DNA of 37,265 nt from an uncultured Bacteroidota bacterium (GTDB lineage: Bacteria; Bacteroidota; Bacteroidia; Bacteroidales; VadinHA17): assembly GCA_937864815.1 (NCBI GenBank), contig CALMJY010000151.1:1-37265 (forward strand). Direction: 5' to 3'. Position numbers and translations under genes: made by a program. The first letter of the stretch is position 1, and every line of letters starts with the position of its first letter. Under the pieces are notes generated by a model. The model was not told the DNA's origin, ran no database searches, and worked only from the letters and a program-made list of their open reading frames with translations. Of this stretch, positions 15,927-24,038 are shown one piece after another.

Positions 15927-17201
15927 TTATTTTTTGAAAACCAGTTTTTCATTTTTACCGAATGTCTCATACCCCGAGACGATTACTTTTTCTCCCGGTT
16001 TGAGTCCTTCAAGTACCTCATAGAAACGGGGGTTTTTTCTGCCGATTGAGATGCTTCTTTTTGTAGCAAATGATTCAGAATCATCCAGTACGAATATCCA
16101 CTGCCCGCCGGTTTCCTGGAAAAATCCTCCTATTGGCACCAGAACGGATACTTTTGGCTGTCCAAGCTGCAGGCTTGTATAATATGTCTGGCCGGTTCTG
16201 ATATTATCAGGCATAGAATCCTGGAATACCATATCAATTTCAAACGTACCGTTTCTTACTTCCGGATACACTCTTTTTACAACGAGGTCAAATTCTGTTC
16301 CCTGCCTGTCGAGGGTTGCCATTAGTTGTGTCCTGACTCTGTCTATATAATGCTCATCTATTTGTGCCGTAACTTTATATGAGGTAAGAACATTTATCTG
16401 TCCCATATTTGCACCCCGCTGAATAGACTGACCGATCTCCGGAGTAAGCAGACCAAGCTGGCCGTCAACAGGGGCCCGTACATTCAGATTCTCTGCCCTC
16501 TGTCTTACAAGATTGAGGTTTTTGCGCATGTTGTCGAGATTGGAAATCATGGAATTAATATTAATAGAATAGAATACAGAGTCCTGTCGCTGGCGCTCAA
16601 GAAAGAGTTCCCTCGACTGGACAGCCATTTCATAATCTTCCTTTGAACGTAAAAACTCTTCCTTTGACATCAGGTTATCCTTCATCAGGATCATATTCTG
16701 CTCATAGTTACGCTTCTTCCTTTCAATCTCATACTTCAGATTTACCAGCTCTCTTTTTATCTGGAGTCTTTGCTGCTCCATATTGATCTGTGTATTTCTC
16801 AGGAAGTTTTCTTTTTCGGCAAGCTGTGCTTCGCTGTCAAGGATATTCAGATGAAGATCGGGGTTCGAGAGTTTAAGTATTATATCTCCTTTTTTGACCA
16901 TAGATCCTTCTTCAATTACCTTCTCTTCAACTCTTCCTCCTTCCTGGGCATCGAGATAAATAATAGTTATAGGTTCAACAGTTCCCGGAACAGTAATGTA
17001 GTCATTGAACTGATCTTCCGTTACAGTCTCAATAATGAGCTTGTCTTTCTCAACCTTATATGTGGATGTGCGGCTTGTGAAGAAAGCCATATAAATAAGG
17101 ACTATAAATGCCAGAGCTGCCCCTGCATAAAGAATATGCTTCTTCTGAATTCCTGTTTTCTTAGCAATTGGCCGGTCCATTTTTTCAAGCGGGGTATCCA
17201 T
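15927..17201 (-). CDS. HlyD/MacA-type periplasmic adaptor (membrane fusion protein)
   Basis: The 424-residue adaptor has an N-terminal membrane anchor (about 22-41, ILYAGAALAFIVLIYMAFF) after a short basic cytoplasmic segment. The first half of the barrel-sandwich (biotinyl-lipoyl-like) domain is seen in GGRVEEKVIEEGSMVKKGD. A long alpha-helical hairpin of about 115 residues follows (roughly 120-235, charged heptad-like sequence with AEKENFL and RNYEQNM). The return strand is NVRAPVDGQLGLLTPEIGQ, then beta-barrel and membrane-proximal domains, ending near LKPGEKVIVSGYETFGKNE. It would bridge the inner-membrane permease and the TolC-type channel. It lies between those partner genes: 18 bp after the TolC gene stop and 25 bp before the ATPase. 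An in-frame ATG seven codons in (MDRPIAKK) is an alternative start. Confidence 0.92.
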   Translation of the reverse strand: MDTPLEKMDRPIAKKTGIQKKHILYAGAALAFIVLIYMAFFTSRTSTYKVEKDKLIIETVTEDQFNDYITVPGTVEPITIIYLDAQEGGRVEEKVIEEGSMVKKGDIILKLSNPDLHLNILDSEAQLAEKENFLRNTQINMEQQRLQIKRELVNLKYEIERKKRNYEQNMILMKDNLMSKEEFLRSKEDYEMAVQSRELFLERQRQDSVFYSININSMISNLDNMRKNLNLVRQRAENLNVRAPVDGQLGLLTPEIGQSIQRGANMGQINVLTSYKVTAQIDEHYIDRVRTQLMATLDRQGTEFDLVVKRVYPEVRNGTFEIDMVFQDSMPDNIRTGQTYYTSLQLGQPKVSVLVPIGGFFQETGGQWIFVLDDSESFATKRSISIGRKNPRFYEVLEGLKPGEKVIVSGYETFGKNEKLVFKK

Positions 17202-17219
17202 TGTTTTATTTATTAAAGT

Positions 17220-18572
17220 TTAATTGTATATGATGTTTTGATAATCTCCTGTTGAGTATAATTGTATTGTTATTTTTTGTATCACAACCTGAAGTTTGGT
17301 TCTGAGTAATTCGGTTTCAGCGCTGAAGAGTGTTGTTTTTGCTGCGGAATAATCAGTTACATCGACAAGCCCCGATTCAAATTTCTTTTCAACCGCATTA
17401 AATGATTTTTTATTGAATTCAAGATTTGCTACTGCTGCCATGTATTCGTCCTTTCCCCTGTTAAATTCGAGACATGCATTCTCTATTTCGGTATAGAGAT
17501 TATTTTTTTCAAGTTCAAGTCTAAGGGAGGTATCGTCTCTTTTTATCCTTGCAAGCTTTATATTTCTTCCGGTTGTGTAATTATTGAAAATAGGGATATT
17601 CAGAGATAACCACACTGCCTGACTGTTATTGTTCTTTAACTGGGTTTTGAATGATGACTGGTCTAAGTCAGTTTCATTCATAACCTTGTAATATCCTGTA
17701 AATACAGAACCACCTACTGTAAGTCTTGGTGAAATAAATCCTTTGGAGGCTGCAAACTGTTTTTCACTTGCCTTCAGCTCGAATTCAATTGCTTTAAGCC
17801 TTGGCAGAATCTGTGATGCAACTGTGTAAACACTATCTGTTTTATATTCAGCATCAGTTATAATAAGAGTATTCAGATCAGGCATTAATACATCGAACCC
17901 TGATTCCGAGCCTAGCTGAAGTTTCTGCTTAAGTGTGGTCAAAGCCTGGCTTGCCCTGTTTTTAGCCACAGTAAATTCAAGCCTGTCAGCTGAGGCCCTG
18001 CTTTCCATTTCGTACTGTTTCGACAGTGACTCCCTTCCCGTTTCTACCATTTTGGTAATTCTGAACAGCTGTTTTTCAGACTGCTCCATTTTCTGTCTGG
18101 ATGCTTCTTCCAGGCCTTTGGTATAAATCACCTGGTAGTATTGTCCCAGTATCTCTATAACCAGAGTATTTCTTGCGATCTTTTCCGATTCCAGTCCTGC
18201 GCTGAGCAGGAACTTGTTTGCCTGAATAGAATTAAGGGTTGTCAGTCCTGTAAAAAGATCCACTGAAGAATTTATTGAATATGCATTACTCAGGTTCTGT
18301 TTAAAAGTAATGAGGTTTGTAACCGGGTTTACCGATCGTCCGAATCCCAGGTTTGCGTCAGTGCCTGCATTAAGGTTCGGTAAAGTGTTTAGCTTGGATT
18401 TCAGGTAGTTTACCTCAGCCTGTTCTGTAAGAAGCTGCTGCCTCTGAAGATTAATATTGTTTGCAAGTGCATAGTTGATACAGTCCTCAAGAGTCCATTT
18501 CTTCTCCTGGGCAGCGACTTCACCTCTTATCAGAATAGTTGTCAGAAATATTGAGAAAATCAGCCTTTTCAT
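17220..18572 (-). CDS. TolC-family outer-membrane efflux protein
   Basis: This 450-residue outer-membrane factor has a signal peptide (residues 1-21, ending EVAAQ) and then the family start WTLEDCINYALANNINLQ. Two repeated long-helix segments follow (first half with NAGTDANLGFGRSVNP, second half with LSLNIPIFNNYTTGRN). The FGRSVNP and PIFNNYTTGRN signatures mark the two OEP repeats of Bacteroidota TolC proteins. It forms the trimeric outer-membrane channel of a tripartite exporter. It is the first gene of the minus-strand operon, so the promoter lies in 18573-18900; a TGGCAT-N5-TTGG sequence 24 bp upstream of the start resembles a sigma-54 site. Confidence 0.93.
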   Translation of the reverse strand: MKRLIFSIFLTTILIRGEVAAQEKKWTLEDCINYALANNINLQRQQLLTEQAEVNYLKSKLNTLPNLNAGTDANLGFGRSVNPVTNLITFKQNLSNAYSINSSVDLFTGLTTLNSIQANKFLLSAGLESEKIARNTLVIEILGQYYQVIYTKGLEEASRQKMEQSEKQLFRITKMVETGRESLSKQYEMESRASADRLEFTVAKNRASQALTTLKQKLQLGSESGFDVLMPDLNTLIITDAEYKTDSVYTVASQILPRLKAIEFELKASEKQFAASKGFISPRLTVGGSVFTGYYKVMNETDLDQSSFKTQLKNNNSQAVWLSLNIPIFNNYTTGRNIKLARIKRDDTSLRLELEKNNLYTEIENACLEFNRGKDEYMAAVANLEFNKKSFNAVEKKFESGLVDVTDYSAAKTTLFSAETELLRTKLQVVIQKITIQLYSTGDYQNIIYN

Positions 18573-18595
18573 TTCTTATTTAGTTTACTTATACT

Positions 18596-18612
18596 TGCCA
18601 AATAATATGCCA
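18596..18612 (-). promoter_or_regulatory. Possible sigma-54 promoter (or TGGCA direct repeat) of the exporter operon
   Basis: On the minus strand the sequence TGGCATATTATTTGGCA lies 24 bp before the TolC-type gene start. It has a good -24 element (TGGCAT) at the right distance from TTGG, where TTGC is the usual -12 element. The same bases are a direct repeat TGGCA-N7-TGGCA. The sigma-54 activator gene nearby makes the promoter reading plausible, but the -12 mismatch keeps it tentative. Confidence 0.35.
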
Positions 18613-18736
18613 TGTTTATAAATATCAAATAATCAATGACATAAGATGCAGGGCAAAATGTATGGTGTAAAAATATTAGACACAAGAATGTATGGAATCA
18701 TTACAATACTCTGAATTCATCTCTTAATTCCAAGCT

Positions 18737-18753
18737 GGTTTTGGGACAAAACC
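18737..18753. promoter_or_regulatory. Perfect palindrome GGTTTTG-GGA-CAAAACC, operator candidate
   Basis: Seven-base arms flank a GGA spacer with no mismatch. It overlaps the candidate -33 TTTG of the promoter before the TonB-dependent receptor, where a bound repressor would block it. It has no T-run, so a terminator is unlikely. Confidence 0.4.
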
Positions 18754-18769
18754 CGATATGATATATTTG
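18740..18769 (+). promoter_or_regulatory. Candidate Bacteroidota promoter (TTTG-N18-TATATTTG)
   Basis: TTTG at 18740-18743 and TATATTTG at 18762-18769 match the Bacteroidota housekeeping consensus TTTG / TAnnTTTG with an 18-bp spacer. It would start transcription about 125 bp before the TonB-receptor ATG at 18901. Confidence 0.45.
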
Positions 18770-18900
18770 AATATTTCATATTTCTGAATATGGTCTGATC
18801 TGAGTATATTTATGCCCAGACTTAATGGGGTGTAAGCAGGTTTGGTTTTAGTAAAAAAATGTTAATCATTGAGTTTGGTTACTACTTCAAAAAATAATAA

Positions 18901-21726
18901 ATGAGATTTAAGTCCTACCTTATAATATTTGTATCTCTTGCTCTGATAGTTAACTGTGCATCAGCACAGCTCACTGAAATAAAAGGAAAAATCACTGATT
19001 CAAAATCAGGTGTAAGCATGGTTGGCGTGCACATAACCATCAAAGATGACGTTCATGGAACGATATCAGGAAGTGATGGGACCTTTAATCTTAAAACCTC
19101 TAAAAAGCTGCCAATAACCATACGCATTTCTTTTGTAGGATATGTACCACAGGATATTGATGTAAAGAGTACTTCAGAAATCCTCAATGTAAAGATGGAG
19201 GAACAGTATCTGCTCGGACAGGAGGTTGTAATTTCAGCCAGCAGGGTTGAGGAAAGGATACTTCAATCTTCAGTTAGTATCGAAAAAATGAATATAAGGG
19301 ACCTGAAGATGATATCTGCTGCCAATTTCTATGATGGCCTTTATCAGCTTAAGGGAGTGGATATGAATATTCACGGGTTAACATTCAGCCTTCCTAATTC
19401 CAGAGGATTCAACGATTATACCAATTACCGTATGAATCAGATAATTGACGGAGTTGAGAATGTTTCTCCCGGTTTAAGTTTCTCGGCAGGTAATATATTC
19501 GGATTGCCACAGATCGATGTCAAGAATATTGAAATGGTAATCGGGGCATCTACAGCTCTTTACGGCCCCGGTGGAATGAACGGAACGCTGGTTATGCAGA
19601 GCAAGGATCCTTTCCAGTACCAGGGATTGTCTTTCTCTGCTCAGTCAGGTATCATGAATATTGGCTCCTCAACATTAGAGAATCCTTCCCCGATGATGGA
19701 TTTCAGCTTCAGGTATGCCAGAGCTTTCAGCAACAGGATGGCTTTCAAGATTACAGGTTCATTTCTCAGGGCAACCGACTGGAGGGCAGATGACGGAAGA
19801 GACAGGTCTGATTTATCGGATCTTTCACTCAACAGGTCAAGTAATCCCGGTTATGATGGGGTTAACTACTATGGTGACGAATCAATGGTCTCTTTAAATC
19901 TTCAGGACGTTGGTCCACGGGTTATTGACGGAATAGCCGAGACGCAGGGAATCTCACCCGGTACTCCTGAATATGAGTCTCTGTATAACAGTGCGATTGG
20001 TTTCTTTCCTGACCAGATAGTAACAAGAACAGGATGGATAGAAAGCGATCTGGCTGATGATATAACAAAAAACATACGACTAAGCGGTGCGTTACACTAT
20101 TTCATAAACGAACGTACAGAGTTGGTTGGTCAGACAAATTATGCAATGGGGACAAGTGTATATACTGCTCAGAATCGTTTTGCACTCAGGGATTTCAATA
20201 TCCTTACAGGAAAAATTGAGTTGAATAATCCTCATTACTTTTTCAGAGTGTGGGCTGTATCAGAGAATTCCGGCTCATCATATGATCTTGGTGGAGCTGC
20301 ATTACGTTTAAATGAGGCATGGAAGCCTTCGGAAATATGGTTTTCTGATTATCTGAAAGCCTATACCCAGACAGCTCTTATTTCGGGCAATATGAGTATG
20401 GCCCATCAGTTTGCACGCCTGGTGTCGGATAACAGGGATGTAAAAACCGGAATAATATTTGATCCGTCCAAACCCGCTTTCCCCGTTGCAGGTACAGATG
20501 AATTCAATAGTCTGCTCAATGGAATTACATCCGTTTTCATTGATGAAGGTGGTGCAAGAGTTTATGATAACAGCAAAATGTATAACATGGAAGGTATGTA
20601 TGATTTTTCACATATTATTAATTTCATGGAGATGCAGCTTGGTGTTTCAAACAGGATAACTTCAGTAAATAGTAATGGAACAATATTCTTCGATAATCCT
20701 GGTGATCCGATTATTATTAACCAGTTTGGGACTTTTCTCCAGATCAATAAGAACCTGTTTTCTGATTTCCTGAGACTGACAGGTGCTTTCCGGTTTGACA
20801 AAAACCAATACTTCGAAGCACAGTATACACCCCGTTTTTCATTTGTGTTATTTGTTGACAGAAATATGGAGCATAGCCTGAGAGGAACCCTTCAGACAGC
20901 TTACCGCTTTCCGGCCATAGCCGATCAGTGGGTTGATCTGGATGCAGGAATATTCAGGACTATAGGAGGAATGCCTCAAGTACAGGACAGTTATAATTTT
21001 AGTACTGTTCCTCTCTATCCTATGTCAGGAAGAAATCCTGTTACTGATAAACCGATTACTGATAATGGACCTATTACTTTGCCTGGATTAGGCCCTGAAA
21101 AGGTTGTTTCAACAGAAATAGGCTATAAAGGTCTGTTCCTGGGTAAAAAACTCTTCATGGACACTTATGCTTACTACAATAAATATAAAGGATTTGAAGC
21201 AGTACAGCTTGTGGCTCAGCTGGCAGCTGATGCAGGAACTGAAAATGACCTGTTGTATCAGACATATTTCACAACTGATGAACCGGTTTCCTCTCTGGGT
21301 TGGGCATTTGGTCTTGATTACATGACCCCGATAGGTCTTCTTTTTAAAGGAAATGTTGCCTATAACAAGTTACTGGAAAGTATTGATGCGCCTGGTGTGG
21401 AGGCCAGATACAACTCTCCGGAATACAGAACAAATTTATCGGTAGGTCATCATGCTATATTACCTAACCTGGGATTTAATCTTAACTTTCACTGGCAGAG
21501 CAGTTTCCTGTGGGAGTCTGGTTTCGGAGCAGGAGACATTCCTGCCTATGCCACTTTGGATGCGAGTGTTTTTTACAGGATCCAACCTATAAAAACTACT
21601 TTCAAACTGGGCGCTTCAAATATTCTCAATAATTATTATACCACCAGTTTCGGGAGTGCAAAGATAGGCGGACTGTTTTATATCAGTCTGGTTTACGAAG
21701 ACATCCTTGATTACATATCGAAATAA
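18901..21726 (+). CDS. TonB-dependent receptor with CarboxypepD_reg-like N-domain
   Basis: The 941-residue outer-membrane transporter has a signal peptide (1 to about 22, NCASAQ) and a CarboxypepD_reg-like beta-sandwich (about 26-100, GKITDSKSGVSMVGVHI and SGSDGTFNLKT). A TonB-box-like stretch, VVISASRVEE, lies near 110-120. The plug ends with the family signature EMVIGASTALYGPGGMNG (about 211-228). The rest is a barrel rich in aromatic and Asn-containing strands. It would take up a ligand using TonB/ExbB energy. No SusD partner is adjacent, so it is not a classical SusCD pair; the long plug-barrel is more like receptors for metal chelates, peptides or small glycosides. The C-terminus (LVYEDILDYISK) lacks the common terminal aromatic residue. 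The ligand is unknown. A hairpin follows the stop. Confidence 0.9.
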   Translation: MRFKSYLIIFVSLALIVNCASAQLTEIKGKITDSKSGVSMVGVHITIKDDVHGTISGSDGTFNLKTSKKLPITIRISFVGYVPQDIDVKSTSEILNVKMEEQYLLGQEVVISASRVEERILQSSVSIEKMNIRDLKMISAANFYDGLYQLKGVDMNIHGLTFSLPNSRGFNDYTNYRMNQIIDGVENVSPGLSFSAGNIFGLPQIDVKNIEMVIGASTALYGPGGMNGTLVMQSKDPFQYQGLSFSAQSGIMNIGSSTLENPSPMMDFSFRYARAFSNRMAFKITGSFLRATDWRADDGRDRSDLSDLSLNRSSNPGYDGVNYYGDESMVSLNLQDVGPRVIDGIAETQGISPGTPEYESLYNSAIGFFPDQIVTRTGWIESDLADDITKNIRLSGALHYFINERTELVGQTNYAMGTSVYTAQNRFALRDFNILTGKIELNNPHYFFRVWAVSENSGSSYDLGGAALRLNEAWKPSEIWFSDYLKAYTQTALISGNMSMAHQFARLVSDNRDVKTGIIFDPSKPAFPVAGTDEFNSLLNGITSVFIDEGGARVYDNSKMYNMEGMYDFSHIINFMEMQLGVSNRITSVNSNGTIFFDNPGDPIIINQFGTFLQINKNLFSDFLRLTGAFRFDKNQYFEAQYTPRFSFVLFVDRNMEHSLRGTLQTAYRFPAIADQWVDLDAGIFRTIGGMPQVQDSYNFSTVPLYPMSGRNPVTDKPITDNGPITLPGLGPEKVVSTEIGYKGLFLGKKLFMDTYAYYNKYKGFEAVQLVAQLAADAGTENDLLYQTYFTTDEPVSSLGWAFGLDYMTPIGLLFKGNVAYNKLLESIDAPGVEARYNSPEYRTNLSVGHHAILPNLGFNLNFHWQSSFLWESGFGAGDIPAYATLDASVFYRIQPIKTTFKLGASNILNNYYTTSFGSAKIGGLFYISLVYEDILDYISK

Positions 21727-21728
21727 AT

Positions 21729-21756
21729 GCTTAAACCGGCAACCAACCGGTTAAGC
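21729..21756. terminator. Hairpin between convergent genes
   Basis: GCTTAAACCGG (21729-21739) pairs with CCGGTTAAGC (21747-21756), a 10-bp stem with one bulged A and a 7-base loop. It sits 3 bp after the TonB-receptor stop and just before the convergent lipoprotein gene end, so it may stop transcripts from either side; no good T-run is present. Confidence 0.5.
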
Positions 21757-21808
21757 TTAAGAATCTATCGCAAAGGCCGACTTCGTAATACAGAACCCTC
21801 ACCTCAGT

Positions 21809-22378
21809 TTACTTCTGAGTGAATTTCAGTGAAATTTTCACAAGATAAACAGCCGGTGCAGAAGGATCCAGGATAAATGGAGCCAGGAGCGGTGCCAGAA
21901 ATTCCTTTGGAAGGGGAATAGTGGCTTTACCGCTTAAGATATTACCAATTACTTTAACATCTGTAACAGACAGGGCAATACCGCTTGCCGACGTTGGAAC
22001 AGCAGTGCTGTTCAGATTTAACTGAATTTCAGTTGCCGATGCTTCCGCCCAGGTTCCCCCGTTAATTGCATTTGCACCTTCACAACTGAGGTAAAGTGAA
22101 TAGTCCTTTCGTAGTTCAATATAAGATTTATCGGGTGATGAACAGGTAACTGCACTCAATAACGCTGTCTGTATTGCCTGGGTAACAGAGGTGTTAGCAA
22201 TAACAGGAATATTTCCTGCGCCTGTGACCGGGATTGTGAAAGTCTCTGCAACCAGCGCTTCTGTTATAACATAATTTCCAACATACTTTGAGCCTTCTTC
22301 TTCCTTTTTGTCACAATTCTGAAAGAAGACCGGCAATATTACCAGAACAGACAATAGCTTTAAACTTGCTTTTTTCAT
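21809..22378 (-). CDS. Small lipoprotein of unknown function
   Basis: This 189-residue protein starts with a lipoprotein signal (basic KKASLKLL, hydrophobic core, lipobox FQNC with Cys23, then charged DKKEEEG). The mature part is a Ser/Thr/Ala-rich, beta-strand-like sequence with VGNYVITEA and SYIELRKDYSLYLSCEG. This resembles small Bacteroidota lipoproteins with lipocalin-like or immunoglobulin-like folds, but no family is recognised. Besides the lipid-linked Cys, Cys residues occur in VTCSSPDK and YLSCEG and could form a disulfide. It converges on the TonB-receptor gene and diverges from the DegT-type gene, with a 245-bp promoter region between. A role as an accessory surface protein of the receptor is only a guess from position. 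Confidence 0.6.
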   Translation of the reverse strand: MKKASLKLLSVLVILPVFFQNCDKKEEEGSKYVGNYVITEALVAETFTIPVTGAGNIPVIANTSVTQAIQTALLSAVTCSSPDKSYIELRKDYSLYLSCEGANAINGGTWAEASATEIQLNLNSTAVPTSASGIALSVTDVKVIGNILSGKATIPLPKEFLAPLLAPFILDPSAPAVYLVKISLKFTQK

Positions 22379-22439
22379 GACCTTATTTACTTATTGTTTA
22401 TTTAATTTTCCTCACGGACTAAAGGTACTGTTTTTTTAC

Positions 22440-22492
22440 TTCCGGAATATCCGGAAAAAATATCGTGATTATCATAGTCAAAATATCCGGAA
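22440..22492. promoter_or_regulatory. TCCGGA operator-like cluster
   Basis: TTCCGGA-ATA-TCCGGAA at 22440-22456 is a perfect palindrome, and AATATCCGGAA recurs at 22482-22492. Three TCCGGA half-sites in 53 bp lie between divergent genes, 62 bp from the lipoprotein start and 132 bp from the DegT-type start. The spacing suggests a regulator that binds as a dimer plus an extra half-site. Confidence 0.45.
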
Positions 22493-22623
22493 TTTATCAG
22501 AAAAAGCTTTGAATTTTAATTAAAGAATATGCTGTTATTATTGGCATAATAATTAATTTTGGTTATCAGTATAGCTGGCACCGGATTTAATTTGTAGTAT
22601 CGAAATAATAAAATCATACAAAG

Positions 22624-23979
22624 ATGAAAACAAGAAAATTTACTCGCCGTGAAGTAATTGTAACTGCATCGGCTGGCGCAGTAGGATCTATGATTAACTG
22701 GCCTCTCTCATCAATCGGATCCCCTTCATTCGCTAAAGAAAAGCTGGCATTGCTTGGAGGTGAAAAGGTTCATAAGGGAACCTGGCCTGATTGGCCGGTT
22801 TGGGATCAGACTGTTGAAAAAGAGATAGTGGATATGTTTCGTACTGGTCGCTGGTGGCGGGGAACTGGTGAACATGTTGAGGTGTTCGAAAAGAAATACG
22901 CCGAGATGATGGGTGCCAGGAGATGCCTGGCAACAGCAAGCGGAACCACAGCTCTTATTACAGCTCTCGAAGTCCTTGGAGTAGATGCCGGAGATGAGGT
23001 TCTGGTGTCTCCATATACTTTCATTGCTACATACAATTCAATATTCTTTCACAAAGCACTTCCTGTCTTTGTCGATACTGACCCAGAGACGTTCCTGATG
23101 GATCCTTCAAAAATAGAGGCAAAAATCACTGACCGCACAGTTGCTATTCTGCCTGTCCATATTTATGGGATGCCTGTTGATATGGATGGAGTCAATAAGG
23201 TTGCCAAAGCCCACAACCTGAAAGTTGTTGAAGATGCATGTCAGGCATGGCTGGCAGAATACAGAGGTAAAAAAACCGGTACTCTGGCAGATCTTGGTTG
23301 CTTCAGTTTCCAGAATTCAAAACATATACCCGGAGGCGAAGGTGGTGCAATACTTGGAAATGATGATGATATTATGGACAAAGCTAATTCGATCCATAAT
23401 TGTGGCAGACCTTATGGTAAGATGAAACCGGTTCAGGGTTATCCATACCGGGGTGGTAATTTCAGGATGCAGCAATCCCAGGCACTGATCCTGATGTCAC
23501 AGATGAAACGGGCACAGAAAGACAATGATATACGTCTTGACAATGCTCTTTATCTCGACAAAAAGTTAAAAGAGATACCCGGAATAATTCCTGTTAAACC
23601 TGCAAACGGTGCCACCAGAGCTGTATATCATCTTTATCCGTTCAGGTATAAAAAGGAAGCATTCAATAATATTCCCAAGGAGAAATTTATGAAGGCAGTT
23701 GCTGCAGAGGGAGTGCCGATTACAGGTGGTTATGGAAAACAGAATAAGGATTTGCTTTTTGAAGAAGCCTTTAACTCAAGGGGATATAAGAGACTGTTTT
23801 CCGAGGAGCGGCTGAAAAAATGGAGGGATGAAAATAATCTTCCCGGGAATGACCAGGTTTGTGATGAGGTACTTTCTTTTTACCAGAGCATACTGCTTGG
23901 CAGCAAGGCTGACATGGATGATATTGTTAACGCAATAACAAAGGTTTATGAGAACCGTAATGAACTGGCGAAAAGTTGA
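22624..23979 (+). CDS. Tat-exported DegT/DnrJ/EryC1/StrS-family PLP protein
   Basis: The 451-residue fold-type I PLP protein has a twin-arginine leader (TRREVIVTASAGAVGSM, residues 7-23), so it is predicted to act outside the cytoplasm. The DegT fold is clear: GGEKV and GRWWRGTGEHVEVFEKKYA near the start, the SGTTAL block, VSPYTFIATYN, the cofactor-ring Asp204 in VVEDACQAW and the Schiff-base Lys233 in FQNSKHIPGGEGG. All catalytic parts are present, so it should form the internal aldimine. Family members aminate keto-sugars with Glu or act as dehydratases. An exported member is unusual because PLP would have to be inserted before Tat export. It starts a 14.6-kb co-directional run of envelope enzymes and is 59 bp from a Tat-exported DUF362 gene. 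Keto-sugars made by exported Gfo/Idh/MocA enzymes would be a plausible substrate class; this is inference. Confidence 0.85.
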   Translation: MKTRKFTRREVIVTASAGAVGSMINWPLSSIGSPSFAKEKLALLGGEKVHKGTWPDWPVWDQTVEKEIVDMFRTGRWWRGTGEHVEVFEKKYAEMMGARRCLATASGTTALITALEVLGVDAGDEVLVSPYTFIATYNSIFFHKALPVFVDTDPETFLMDPSKIEAKITDRTVAILPVHIYGMPVDMDGVNKVAKAHNLKVVEDACQAWLAEYRGKKTGTLADLGCFSFQNSKHIPGGEGGAILGNDDDIMDKANSIHNCGRPYGKMKPVQGYPYRGGNFRMQQSQALILMSQMKRAQKDNDIRLDNALYLDKKLKEIPGIIPVKPANGATRAVYHLYPFRYKKEAFNNIPKEKFMKAVAAEGVPITGGYGKQNKDLLFEEAFNSRGYKRLFSEERLKKWRDENNLPGNDQVCDEVLSFYQSILLGSKADMDDIVNAITKVYENRNELAKS

Positions 23980-24038
23980 TCTGCTGACCTGCATTTTGTG
24001 ACTTCTTATAATTACTTAATAACATTAAAATATAGTAT

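Larger units (their letters stand above)
18573..18900. other. Divergent intergenic regulatory region between TolC and TonB-receptor genes
   Basis: This 328-bp region has no credible ORF. It holds the candidate minus-strand promoter at 18596-18612, a repeated AATGTATGG (18657-18665 and 18687-18695, 30 bp apart), a perfect palindrome at 18737-18753 and a candidate plus-strand promoter at 18740-18769. The two genes diverge from here, so promoters on both strands are expected. Confidence 0.6.

Noticed and set aside
18901-22378. SusC/SusD pair of a classical polysaccharide utilisation locus
   Set aside because: The 189-residue lipoprotein is far too small for SusD, lies on the opposite strand and shares no SusD features.
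22576-22591. Sigma-54 promoter before the DegT-type gene (TGGCACCGGATTTAAT)
   Set aside because: The -24 TGGCAC is perfect but no TTGC-like -12 element is found at the right spacing.
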